DNA from: Bacteroidota bacterium
GTDB taxonomy: Bacteria > Bacteroidota > Bacteroidia > AKYH767-A > OLB10
DNA length: 29,732 nucleotides
Assembly (NCBI GenBank): GCA_016714535.1
Contig: JADKDR010000008.1
Coordinates: 1 to 29,732, forward strand
Direction of reading: 5' to 3'
Positions 1 to 8,309 of this stretch are shown in pieces (within the stretch, counting starts at the first letter, position 1; every line of letters begins with the position of its first letter). The position numbers and the translations under genes were made by a program. Under the pieces are notes generated by a model. The model was not told where the DNA came from. It saw only the letters and a program-made list of their open reading frames with translations, and did not search any database.

Positions 1-13
1 CAAAATAATCATT

Positions 14-58
14 GGTATCATCGTATCATTTCCCTTAGGCGGATGATACCATGATACT
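14..58. promoter_or_regulatory. Four-copy GTATCAT element (operator-like inverted repeat)
   Basis: The heptamer GTATCAT occurs at 15-21 and 23-29. Its reverse complement ATGATAC occurs at 43-49 and 51-57. Each pair has an 8-base start-to-start spacing. Together they form an imperfect 16-base inverted repeat (14-29 against 43-58, 14 of 16 positions matching) around a 13-base centre. The element ends about 37 bases before the gene at 95, so an operator for that gene is the simplest reading. A replication or recombination site is possible, but no matching protein gene is in view. The sequence pattern is certain; the role is inferred. Confidence 0.5.
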
Positions 59-94
59 AAACTTAATTTCTTTATTTTTGCGTTACTTTTTCAA

Positions 95-496
95 ATGTGC
101 CAGGGTCTTCATCATATTAAACTTTGTACATGTAATCCGGAATTATCAATTGATAATGCAACTTGGATTCTGTATCGGCATGGCATAACTAACCCTTGTA
201 TAGTAGGTGGTTTAATAGCTATATATCATAAAAAAACTGATTTATTCAATGAAAGTACCATGCACCTCCGCTTTTATGAAACTTTGTATCAAAATGATTT
301 GAATAACTACAACTGTTTTGATTTTGGTTACACTCCTGCGCTAAATGATAAATTACATATTAAAATATTATTTCAAAAATCCATTTATATTTTGAAATTT
401 ATTTTCAGAAAAGACTGGCAACCCAATTATGAGGAAATGGAGGAATACATTATTTTGCGTACCGGTAAACTTGATAATATTTCTCCAACGCCTTAA
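95..496 (+). CDS. Hypothetical protein, 133 aa
   Basis: This open frame codes for a 133-residue soluble protein that I do not recognise. It has no signal peptide and no membrane segment. The N-terminus is cysteine- and histidine-rich (CQGLHHIKLCTC), which could suggest a metal site, but no known zinc motif is complete. The middle is rich in aromatic residues and Asn, as is common in AT-rich Bacteroidota genes. It starts just downstream of the GTATCAT inverted repeat and points toward the terminase large-subunit gene, which runs in the opposite direction. Membership in the adjacent phage block is possible but unproven. No ribosome binding site is obvious; Bacteroidota often lack a strong one. 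Confidence 0.55.
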   Translation: MCQGLHHIKLCTCNPELSIDNATWILYRHGITNPCIVGGLIAIYHKKTDLFNESTMHLRFYETLYQNDLNNYNCFDFGYTPALNDKLHIKILFQKSIYILKFIFRKDWQPNYEEMEEYIILRTGKLDNISPTP

Positions 497-604
497 CCCT
501 TAATCATACTGAATTACCTTACAGTAAACTATAACTACTTTATAAACCAACCTACGTTCCTAACCCCTCTTACACAAATCGCTTTTCCCAAAACTCGCAA
601 CCAG

Positions 605-2119
605 TTAAACCCGCTTCAAATTAAGATAAGAACCCTCATTTCTCCTGCCAATAATCAATGGCATATCAACTCTCGTTTTGAAATTAAGCATCCATATTGC
701 ACCTTCAATTGCATCAGGGCCATCGTCATGGTAACGGCTGCCTTTTTCAAACATCAATAGTTGCTCAATCAGCTTTTTAGTCCCCGGGTTTTCCTTTTCA
801 TCTTCATTAAAAAAAATCATTCCCCTTTCAAAAAGTGGCTGCATACTTTCTATTCTTTGAAACTTATCAGGCTTATTTCTTGTATCTCCTTTAATTGGAA
901 TTTGCTTTCCGCTTTCATTTCCCATTTTGGTAAATTCATCAAATAAAATATCCTGCAAAAAATTACTTTCCATATAAAAATATATTGGCGTTGCTATTCC
1001 ATAATTTTCTTGCAATGCATAATGCCACCTCACCATTTCGCGCACTGTTGTTTGGGCCACAAACGATTTTAATAAATGAAACTCACCAGTTTTATTTTTG
1101 CCTATCAACACTGTTGCTTTGTAATCGCTTTTTGCCCCGCTTTTAAAACTTGGGTCAGTATAAGAAACAAGATAACGGTATGAGGCAAGGGGATCAATTT
1201 TCTTATAACGTATATCTTTTAGTTTAAAAACCGCACCATCAGTAATTGGATTATTAAAAAATTCCTTTTGCGACCTGCGCACTCCAATGGTGTCAATCAC
1301 TTGTTGAATATCTTCTTTGGTATATTTCTCATGCCAAGTGGGATTGCCATTTTCATCAAGTGCATTTACAACGGTATGAAATATCCCCGGCACTTGGGCA
1401 AAGTGTGCAAGCACACTGTTTTTACTAATCCTGTTACCTACAAAAACAAATCTTCCCTTACCCATATCCATTGTATTAAACAATGCTTCTAATATCCAAT
1501 CTAGCATTTTAGTTACTCTGTTTTCATTTTGTACTAATTCATCATCATCCAAATCATCAACTACTAAGTAGTCTGGGCGATGTTCACGAAATCGCAATCC
1601 ACGCGGACTTTGCCCTCTGCCTAATGCAAAAAATGCTTTTGCATCTTTTGTTATAAATTTTCCATCTTCCCAGCTACCTACATTTATTTGTTCGCCATAA
1701 TCATGAATGTATCGTTGATTGTATTGTAATTCAGCTTGTAAATCTCCAAGTAACGTTTTTGCATTGTCTTCACTTTTGCCTACAAGTATCATTACATTTA
1801 ATTCTCCTTTTACTTTCAGCCATAATGGAATCATTAAATCAAAGTGTGTGCTTTTTGCATGTCCTCGCGCCCATTCAAACAAAGCCCTTAGTTTTTTATT
1901 GTTTGCAACTTCATTGGCTGCGTCTATCTGAAATTGTCCACATTTATTTTTTGCATAGTGTGGAAAATAATACTCAACAAAAAATTGATAGTCGTTTTTG
2001 GCTCGCTCTATCCGCTCTGCTTTTGACATTTCATTTTCAAAACCATCCACTACAGTTTGCTGCTGTACCTTCGTACAGTGCATTTGCCACCTGGTCAGAC
2101 TTTGCTTAGATACTTTCAT
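605..2119 (-). CDS. Phage terminase large subunit
   Basis: ATPase-nuclease that packages phage DNA into proheads, 504 aa, close to the usual size. The N-terminal ATPase carries a Walker A-like loop (WARGHAKST, residues about 83-91) and a Walker B strand ending in acidic residues (YLVVDDLDDDE, about 184-194). The C-terminal RNase H-like nuclease shows the expected acidic residues: D322 in SYTDPSF, E384 in YMESN and DDGPDA near 465-470. All key residues are present and the frame is uninterrupted, so the enzyme looks functional. It lies downstream of the small-subunit gene on the same strand, separated by about 150 bases filled with palindromic repeats. The lineage resembles the Mu gp28 type, judged from the neighbouring DUF935 portal and gp36-like genes. 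Confidence 0.9.
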   Translation of the reverse strand: MKVSKQSLTRWQMHCTKVQQQTVVDGFENEMSKAERIERAKNDYQFFVEYYFPHYAKNKCGQFQIDAANEVANNKKLRALFEWARGHAKSTHFDLMIPLWLKVKGELNVMILVGKSEDNAKTLLGDLQAELQYNQRYIHDYGEQINVGSWEDGKFITKDAKAFFALGRGQSPRGLRFREHRPDYLVVDDLDDDELVQNENRVTKMLDWILEALFNTMDMGKGRFVFVGNRISKNSVLAHFAQVPGIFHTVVNALDENGNPTWHEKYTKEDIQQVIDTIGVRRSQKEFFNNPITDGAVFKLKDIRYKKIDPLASYRYLVSYTDPSFKSGAKSDYKATVLIGKNKTGEFHLLKSFVAQTTVREMVRWHYALQENYGIATPIYFYMESNFLQDILFDEFTKMGNESGKQIPIKGDTRNKPDKFQRIESMQPLFERGMIFFNEDEKENPGTKKLIEQLLMFEKGSRYHDDGPDAIEGAIWMLNFKTRVDMPLIIGRRNEGSYLNLKRV

Positions 2120-2160
2120 TGTTATGGTTTTTTATTCAATCAACTTGTAGCCCTGAGGTC

Positions 2161-2282
2161 CCTTTCCCCGCTCCTGTTGGAGTGGAGTTAGTGCTGAGTT
2201 CGCATTCCCCTCTCCCGTTGGAGAGGGGTCAGGCGTGAGGTCGCATTCCCCTCTCCCCCTGGAGAGGGGTCAGGGGTGAGGT
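2161..2282. repeat. Tandem palindromic intergenic repeats, 3 units
   Basis: Three units of about 41 bases, starting near 2165, 2207 and 2248. Each has a CCCCTCTCC-type arm, a short loop and a GGAGAGGGG arm, followed by a tail resembling TCAGGGGTGAGG. The first unit has diverged most. In Bacteroidota genomes this family is familiar as intergenic hairpin repeats that read as LTPALSKGEG when translated. The last unit overlaps the 3' end of the terminase small-subunit gene and supplies its stop codon. Confidence 0.85.
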
Positions 2283-2710
2283 TTCACTATTTTACTTTGT
2301 ATAAATAAATCCTGAAAATGATTATTCCGTTGCGCGAAATCTACATCGACAATCATACGCCACCTATTGTATTCTTCAACAACTTCTATGTAAGTTTCTA
2401 TAGTTGCTTTCTTTTCAAGCTTGTCAATGGAGGCTGCTAATTTTGCAATTGAATCTACTTCGCGTGCGCTCAGTATTCTGCTTTCATCTTTTGCAACATC
2501 AGCTATTCTTAAAAGTTGAATATGCAACATAGAAATAATTTGCTGCCTTGTCAAACTTTTAGTGTCACGTAATTCAGTCCATTTACCCTTTTGCTTTTGT
2601 TCGGTAAAAGTTTTTTCCGTCCACATGACTATTTCACAAATTTCCTTTTGTGTTTTTTCTATATTCAAGAACATAGTTCTTGCAATTTCTATTTTTTGTT
2701 TTGTAGTCAT
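2270..2710 (-). CDS. Phage terminase small subunit (probable)
   Basis: A 146-aa soluble helical protein. The N-terminal 45 residues look like a helix-turn-helix: AREMF-like helix, then KTQKEICEIVMWTEKTF, in which IEKTQKEIC / TEKTFTEQ resembles the DNA-recognition segment of terminase small subunits. The rest is charged helix suited to oligomerisation. Small subunits bind the packaging site and load DNA onto the large subunit. The call rests mainly on position directly upstream of the large subunit on the same strand, plus size and the helix-turn-helix look. The last residues (KPHP) and the stop codon come from an inserted palindromic repeat, so the original C-terminus may have been replaced. 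Confidence 0.65.
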   Translation of the reverse strand: MTTKQKIEIARTMFLNIEKTQKEICEIVMWTEKTFTEQKQKGKWTELRDTKSLTRQQIISMLHIQLLRIADVAKDESRILSAREVDSIAKLAASIDKLEKKATIETYIEVVEEYNRWRMIVDVDFAQRNNHFQDLFIQSKIVKPHP

Positions 2711-2741
2711 CTATAAATAAATTATGCCTTGGTTATTTATT

Positions 2742-2818
2742 CCCCTCCCCAGTTGCAGAGGGGTTAGGGGTGAGGTGTATTCTCCCCTCTCAAGTTGCAG
2801 AGGGATTAAGGTTGAGGT
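2742..2818. repeat. Tandem palindromic intergenic repeats, 2 units
   Basis: Two units at 2742-2776 and 2784-2818 (period 42) belong to the same family as the array at 2161-2282: CCCCTC arm, AGTTGC loop, GAGGGG arm and a GGGGTGAGGT-like tail. The second unit has more mismatches. They sit between the terminase small-subunit gene and the divergent protease gene, so repeats lie on both sides of the small-subunit gene. Confidence 0.8.
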
Positions 2819-2946
2819 TATTTGTTCATCGAGCTAAATATTATTTCTGTGCAACTAAGTATCATTGAGCGCAACACGATGCAAGCCGCTACACACCTAT
2901 GTTTTGCATAAATATAAACATTATTTTTATACGGAAATAAAATAAA

Positions 2947-3818
2947 ATGACGGATAATTATATAGTAAACAACACGCCAAAACCTGCCGAAATTCTCTTA
3001 TATGGTTATATAGGTAATGACACCAATGACTTTTCCAAGAAATTTATAGCCGAATTTAAAAAGGTAGAAGGATCTAATTCAAATATAAATGTCCGTATTA
3101 ATTCAGGTGGTGGTGATGTATTTGAAGGTATTGCCATTTATAACACACTTAAAAATTCGTGCGCAACAATACATGTATACGTTGACGGTATGGCTGCAAG
3201 CATGGCAAGCATTATCGCTTTGGGTGGCTCAAAAATATTTATAAACAAATATGCTCAACTAATGATTCATAAGGTTTCAGGTTCATCGCATGGTGATGCT
3301 GATAAGCTGAGAGAAACAGCTTCCTTGATGGATGAAATGCAACATTCACTAATCTCAATTTATGCTGAACGAACAGGTTTGCAAGCTGCTGAAATTGAAT
3401 CTGCATGGATGCAAAGGGGTAAGGATAATTGGTTTAATGCTGAACAAGCTCTTAAATATAAATTAGTTGACGAAATATTTGATGGTGCAATAAAAAAGGC
3501 ACCTTCCAAAATAAAGAACGGCTCATTGCCAATGCAATTCAATCAAATCGCATTCGTGAAGAACAGCGTTCTGTTTTTACCATCTTGGCCGAAGCAAACT
3601 TTGATGCAGCCAAGGCTGCTATTAATGCTATAACGCCTTATAAAAGCATTACATCGCAATTAGCAACCGTAGAGGCAGAAGATGAATATAAATCCTTTCG
3701 TGAGTATCAAGAGAAGGCTCCTGCTTTGCTTGCAGAAATGAAAATTAACAATCCGGCTAAATTCTCTGCACTCTATAAAAAAGAATACGGCACAACACCA
3801 AAACTATCAGCACTATAA
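2947..3818 (+). CDS. Phage head maturation protease, ClpP-like (frame change at A6 run)
   Basis: Serine protease of the ClpP fold that cleaves scaffold and capsid during head assembly. The ClpP core spans residues about 12-180: INSGGGDVFEG (51-61), catalytic Ser85 in GMAASMAS, His108 in LMIHKVSG, and a likely third residue D160. The first frame ends at 3633, but from about 3483 the -1 frame gives the better protein (KKGTFQNKERL... onward to 3818). That tail contains the Ala- and charge-rich segment AEANFDAAKAAI and resembles a scaffold-like C-terminus. The switch point is ATA-AAA-AAG at 3490-3498, an in-phase A_AAA_AAG slippery heptamer. A missing A in the homopolymer is the simpler explanation, since neighbouring genes have the same kind of error. 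It is followed by the capsid gene on the same strand. Confidence 0.8.
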
Positions 3819-3886
3819 TCAAATATGCTTAATTCTACCTAATCAATTATATAAGGTTGAAATGAGGCTTAAAACAATCAAATAAA

Positions 3887-4793
3887 ATGGCTATACAAAA
3901 AGAAATCTGGACTAATCATTTACAAGCAAGCTTGTTTAAAAACAATGACTTCCTTAATTACTGTTATAAGGCAGACCAACATGTAATAAATGGAAAGTAG
4001 TACATATCCCCAATGCAGGAGCAGCACCTGCAATTGTAAAAATCGTTCATCGTTACCTGCATCTGTCACAACACGTACCGACATTGATATAACATATCCG
4101 TTGGACGAATTTACATCCGACCCAATTCTAATTCCCAATGCCGACACCGTAGAATTATCTTACGATAAAATGGCCAGTGTCCTTTCCGAATCAGAAAGTG
4201 CAATCCGCGAATTAGTTGCCGATTGGATGTTGTACAATTGGCGTGTAGAAACAGGTGGGGCTATCGTTCGCACCTCAGGTGCCAATGTTAATGCACATCT
4301 ACCATCAGCAACAGGTACACGCAAAAAGTTTTCCCTTGCCGATGTAAAAGCTGCACGCTTATTACTCAACAAACAAAACGTAGCCAAAGAAGACCGCTAC
4401 ATGATGGTAGATTCCGATATGTACGAACAATTAGTAGATGAATTAAACGTCACTCAATACCGTGATGCAGCTAAAGAATATGACCTGCCGGCAGGTGTTA
4501 TAAACCGTATTTATGGCTTTTGGATTATGGAACGCAGTAACACACTCGTTGCGAATAATGCTGGTACGCCACTAGTACAAACCCCAGGCACAGCAGGCAC
4601 AATAAACGACAACGGTGTTGTATTGCTTTGGCAAGCAAACTGCGTAGAACGTGCTTTAGGCGCAGTTGATTTCTTCGAGCAACTAAACGCTCCAACTTAT
4701 TATGGTGACATCTATTCTGCCCTCATACGCATGGGTGGCCGCAAGCGCAGAAACGATTACAAAGGTGTAGTAGCAATCATCCAAACACCATGA
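3887..4793 (+). CDS. Probable phage major capsid protein (two frame errors)
   Basis: The natural start is the ATG at 3887 (MAIQKEIWTNHL...). This frame stops at 3998, but adding one A at 3994-3996 gives GKVVHIPNAGAAPAIVK. Adding one A to the A5 run near 4040 then joins the long frame NRSSLPASVTTRTD that runs to 4793. The reconstructed protein is about 302 aa, the usual size of a compact coat protein. Features fitting a coat protein are an N-terminal LFKNNDFL segment, an acidic beta-rich centre (DIDITYPLDEF), a helical stretch with DVKAARLLLNKQ, and a C-terminal GAVDFFEQLNAPTYYGD strand region. Assignment rests on position directly after the head protease and on overall layout, not on a catalytic motif. 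Confidence 0.65.
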
Positions 4794-4813
4794 CCATCGT
4801 ATTGTAATGTTTT

Positions 4814-6915
4814 TTATTCTTTTACTATTTTTTCATTGAATGTTTTCTTTTCTGTTTTCAGGGTTTGAAATAAATTCCCGATATAATTTATCTAGGGCAA
4901 TTTCTTTTATATTTTCTCCTTCCATTAAGTCAATTTTTGATCGATAAATCGATTGCCTAATGTATTGCATATTTCAATAATGCTATTATCCTGATTTGTT
5001 TCAGAATACATTTCCAAAATAAATGTTCCTGCATTTGGATTTGGATATATTGAAAGAAATTCATTTGATTCAATATCTGCAGCTATATAGGAACGGCAGC
5101 TTACTGTCACTGTTTTTGGTCCGGATGTAGTTGAACAGCCAAATGAATTGGTGACAGTAACTTTATAGTTGCCGGCACTTGTAGCAACGTAACTAGATGC
5201 TATTGCACCGGGAAGATTAAGATTATCCTTTAACCATTGATAGGTTAACCCATTGCCTGTCGGTGCTGAAAAAGTAACTGTCCCCGGTGGGCAAATCGTT
5301 TGTGATCCTGTAATTGTTATAGCAGCAGATGGTGGACCGGTAACTAAAACCGAATTGGAAGTTTTGCTGCATCCGTTTGAATTGGTCACGATTACCGAAT
5401 AATTATTTGTTACGGTTGCGGTATAAGATGATAAGGTTGCACCTCCAATATTTGAATTTCCTTTTTTCCATTGATATGTCAATCCTGTACCCATATTCGC
5501 ATTTAAAACAGAGGAGCCTCCTGTACAAAAATTTGTAGGTCCAGAAGGGGTGATTAAAGCTGAAGGAATACTTTTCACTGTTACAGTTGTACCAGCTGAA
5601 AGGCTTGTACAACCTGATGCATTTGTTACAATAACCTTGTAAGTGCCCCCTGATGATGCTAAATATGTTTTGGAAGTAGCTCCACCTATAATGGTAGAAC
5701 CCTTTTTCCATTGATATGTCAATCCTGTACCAGAATTTGCATTTAATACTAAGGTATCTCCGGCACAAAAATATGTAGCTCCGGAAGGAGTGATAACAGA
5801 TGTAGGAACACTTTTTACTATTACAGCTGTTCCAGATGAAAGGCTTGAACACCCTGATGCATTTGTTACAATAACCTTGTAAGTGCCCCCTGTTGATACT
5901 AAATATGTTTTGGAATTTGCTCCACCAATATTGGTAGTGCCCTTTTGCCATTGGTATGTGAATCCTGTACCCCCATTTGCTGAAAGAACTACATTCTCTC
6001 CGTTGCAAATTGTTGTGGAGCTTTGCGCTGTAATAGTTGCTGAAGGCGATGGGTTTACCGTAACTGTGATTGAATTAGAGGTTACAGATCCACAGGTTCT
6101 TGTTACTACTACTTTATAGCTGCCACTTGCTGTTGCAATATATGATGAATTGGTCGCTCCAGGAATATTTACATTATTCTTTTTCCATTGATATGTTGAT
6201 CCCATTGCAACTGCTGTACTCAATTGAACATTATCACCAGGGCAGAAAGTAGTAGAACCCGCAGCAGAGATGTTTATAAATGGACCCCCTACACCAACAG
6301 CATACCAGGCATTTGTAACAGACTGGACTAAAGGAGAACATTCATTACCGAATGATATATCAATTGCAGCTTGTATGGAGCCCCAACGGGCATCAGCGTA
6401 ATCAGAGGAGGACCATAAATATGACGTTAGATTACTATATGCAACTTTCGCAGCAGCTGACATTCCAATTCCTTGAACATTATATACATCATTATTATCG
6501 TTGGTTCCACTGCCACCATTAACCAATAAATAAAACCAGAAATTCTGAACCCCGCTATTTGTATGAACTCCACCAAAGTCATCACTTCCCGTATACCAGG
6601 GTCCTAAAGAATTAGTGCTTAAATAAGTATCGGGGTGTCCATATGTATTGGGATTTGCCAAAGATCGGAAGGCTCCGCTTGCTCGGTCTGCCCCAACTAG
6701 CCAGTCATTTCCCGTAACATAATTTTCTATTACTTCACCGAATATGTCACTGAATGATTCATTCAGGCCTGACTCATAGGAATAGTTTAAATCAGCTGAT
6801 GCAAATGTTACAGCGTGTGTATATTCATGAGCAATAATATCAAGCGGACACCATGAATCTGACAGGCTACTTCCGCACCGACCTCCATTGTACCATTGTT
6901 TGTCATAAATGCACC
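4814..6915 (-). CDS. M4 metalloprotease, second half: HEYTH active site, Ig-like repeats, T9SS tail
   Basis: This is the C-terminal frame of the LRR-M4 protein that begins at 8286. Reading upstream of 6661 in the same frame gives the thermolysin zinc site HEYTH (about 6816-6830) and the third-ligand motif GLNESFSD, then GGVHTNSGVQNFWFY with the M4 proton-donor His. The catalytic site is therefore complete. It is joined to the upstream frame by one missing T in the TTT run near 6913. About five to six Ig-like domains of roughly 80 aa follow (each with YQWKK...GTYKVIVTN). A T9SS type A tail begins at LSIYPNPNAGTF. The open frame stops at 4925. Two more homopolymer losses (near 4937 and 4888) restore RGIYFKTLKTEKKTFNEKIVKE and end the gene at 4814. 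The role is a secreted or cell-surface endopeptidase. Confidence 0.8.
5095..6290 (-). repeat. Tandem Ig-like domain repeats, period near 240 bases
   Basis: Inside the protease gene, DNA blocks recur about every 240 bases. For example, the 5611-5650 and 5851-5890 segments are almost identical (GATGCATTTGTTACAATAAC in both). Each block codes for one Ig-like domain with a YQW core Trp, a GGT/GGA linker and TYKVIVTNASGC. The middle three units are most alike, pointing to recent unit duplication by recombination. Such stretches are also prone to collapse in assembly. Confidence 0.8.
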
Positions 6916-7392
6916 ATCAGTATCAGCAGCATTTATATATGCTTCGACTGTTCCCTCAGCGTTGTCATAAGAGTTGCGTCCGTGAGTCAGAAAATAGTTA
7001 TATGCCTGCTTTACTTCCCATAAAACTGTTCCCCCAAACCGTTTATTGTTTGAAACCCATTTGTTGGCAGTATCTTCTATTTCTACAACATTACCATTAT
7101 TCCAATTTTTGACCCAAATAGAAGCCGCCTGACAAGAATCTCTTAGCCTCCACTTGGCGGTTGGAGTAGTAACATACTTTTCAGTAAAGATATTACGCGT
7201 TCCACTAGAAAAAAGAGTTGCCACAGTTGCAGGTTTACAATGCGGATCCGGACACGGGCCAGTGCAAATAGGCATCGTATCTATAGTAACCACATTATTG
7301 GCATGCTGTATAATGTTGGGAAAGCAAGTGATTGCCGTTCCTGCAATTGAAAAATCAATCTCAAAACCATCAAATTCTTGTAGAATTGGCAT
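6808..7392 (-). CDS. LRR-tail / M4 protease junction segment (first half of catalytic domain)
   Basis: One uninterrupted frame joins the end of the leucine-rich region (MPILQEFDGFEIDF, ITCFPNIIQ, VTIDTMPICTGPC) to the start of an M4 catalytic domain (TLFSSGTRNIFTEKY, KWRLRDSC, VLWEVKQAYNYFLTHGRNSYDN). The N-terminal M4 strand pattern and the NSYDN calcium/substrate region are typical. The frame should switch near 6913, where one T is missing, to read AFYDKQWYNGGRCG and then the HEYTH helix. The residues after that point in this frame (MEVGAEVACQIHG...) are therefore out of frame. Upstream it connects to the LRR frame through the AAA run at 7423-7425. The LRR-to-M4 junction lies in this single frame and does not depend on any correction. 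Confidence 0.75.
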   Translation of the reverse strand: MPILQEFDGFEIDFSIAGTAITCFPNIIQHANNVVTIDTMPICTGPCPDPHCKPATVATLFSSGTRNIFTEKYVTTPTAKWRLRDSCQAASIWVKNWNNGNVVEIEDTANKWVSNNKRFGGTVLWEVKQAYNYFLTHGRNSYDNAEGTVEAYINAADTDGAFMTNNGTMEVGAEVACQIHGVRLILLLMNIHTL

Positions 7393-7479
7393 ACAGGTTA
7401 GATTAGTATTACTGTCAACAAGAAATTCCTAAGAAGCGCTGGAAGAGCCGGCAAACTGTCAAGTTGATTGCTACCACAC

Positions 7480-8286
7480 CTAAGTTTCACTAAAGAACTG
7501 GGGAGTGGCGGTAAGTTTTTTTAACAAGTTGTTCTCGCAATGAAGTGTAAACAAACCAAAAGGAAGTGAAGGCAGGCTCGTCAATTGATTGTAGTTACAC
7601 CTTATAAAATCTAGACATGCAGGAAGCACAGGAAGGTTTGTTAATTGATTATCATCACAACTTAAAGTACATAAAGAGGCAGGTAGAGTAGGTAAAGTTG
7701 TTAACAGATTATCATCACAAATTAAATACAATAAAGTATCAGGAAGTGCAGGTAGGCTCGATAATAGATTGCGATTACAGTACAAACGTTCGAGAGACGC
7801 AGGAAGCGCAGGAAGGCTCGTTAATTGATTATCATCACAAACTAAAGTACATAAAGAAGCCGGAAGGGTGGATAAGTTGGTTAACGGATTATCACTGCAG
7901 TCTAAAGATATTAAATCGACAGGTAGTGTAGGAAGGGTTGTAAACTGATTATTCCGACAGGTAAAGTGTTTTAGACTTGCAGGAAGTGTGGGAAGGCTCG
8001 ATAATTGATTGCCAGGACAATATAAAGTCTTAAGTAATCCAAAATATTGTATCCCTGTCAAATCTGAAATATTAGCATAATCAGGATACAAAGATTTACA
8101 ATTTTGAACCTTAGCCGAGGTAACATTAAGCATATTCCCATTCATTTCTGCTGCGAATCCTCCTCCATATATATCTTTTAGCCAAGCCACAAAATTAGGA
8201 TCTGGTATGGTAACCCATTGTTGTGCTTTGCAAAAATTGAAGGAAAAAGAAGCAAGTAAGACAGTAATGATAATTTTGGTTTTCAT
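7480..8286 (-). CDS. Secreted leucine-rich repeat N-terminal part of the LRR-M4 protein
   Basis: Starts with a clear Sec signal peptide (MKTKIIITVLLASFSFNFC, cut after CKAQ), then a short cap (WVTIPDPNFVAWLKDIYGG) typical of Bacteroidota LRR proteins. Nine or more 20-residue LRR units follow, of the form LPASLCTLVCDDNQLTSLPA. These repeats form a curved binding surface for proteins or glycans. The frame stops at 7480 because of one extra A in the A7 run (7516-7522). Removing it continues the repeats (NLLKNLPPLPSSLVKLRC, GSNQLDSLPALP), and one more missing T near 7424 enters the M4 frame. So this is best read as the N-terminus of a protein of about 1150 aa ending at 4814. The start is 23 bases after the propeptide gene's stop, suggesting an operon. 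Confidence 0.75.
   Translation of the reverse strand: MKTKIIITVLLASFSFNFCKAQQWVTIPDPNFVAWLKDIYGGGFAAEMNGNMLNVTSAKVQNCKSLYPDYANISDLTGIQYFGLLKTLYCPGNQLSSLPTLPASLKHFTCRNNQFTTLPTLPVDLISLDCSDNPLTNLSTLPASLCTLVCDDNQLTSLPALPASLERLYCNRNLLSSLPALPDTLLYLICDDNLLTTLPTLPASLCTLSCDDNQLTNLPVLPACLDFIRCNYNQLTSLPSLPFGLFTLHCENNLLKKLTATPQFFSET
7540..8040 (-). repeat. 60-base tandem DNA repeats coding for LRR units
   Basis: Eight or so units with an exact 60-base period, each coding for 20 residues. Conserved blocks such as GATTATCATCACAAACTAAA recur unit after unit on the plus strand. The period matches the LRR consensus LPxSLxxLxCxxNxLTxLPx, so the repetition is coding and not a CRISPR array. Confidence 0.85.
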
Positions 8287-8309
8287 AATGTTTTTAGTTT
8301 TGTCTTTTT

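Noticed and set aside
5403..6008. Long open frame on the minus strand inside the Ig-like repeats
   Set aside because: It is an alternate frame of the repeat-rich protease gene, and its Lys/Tyr/Ser-rich product has no family features.
7540..8040. Regular 60-base repeats that look like a CRISPR array at first sight
   Set aside because: The period is exactly 20 codons, all positions are coding and match the LRR consensus, and there are no unique spacers or cas genes.
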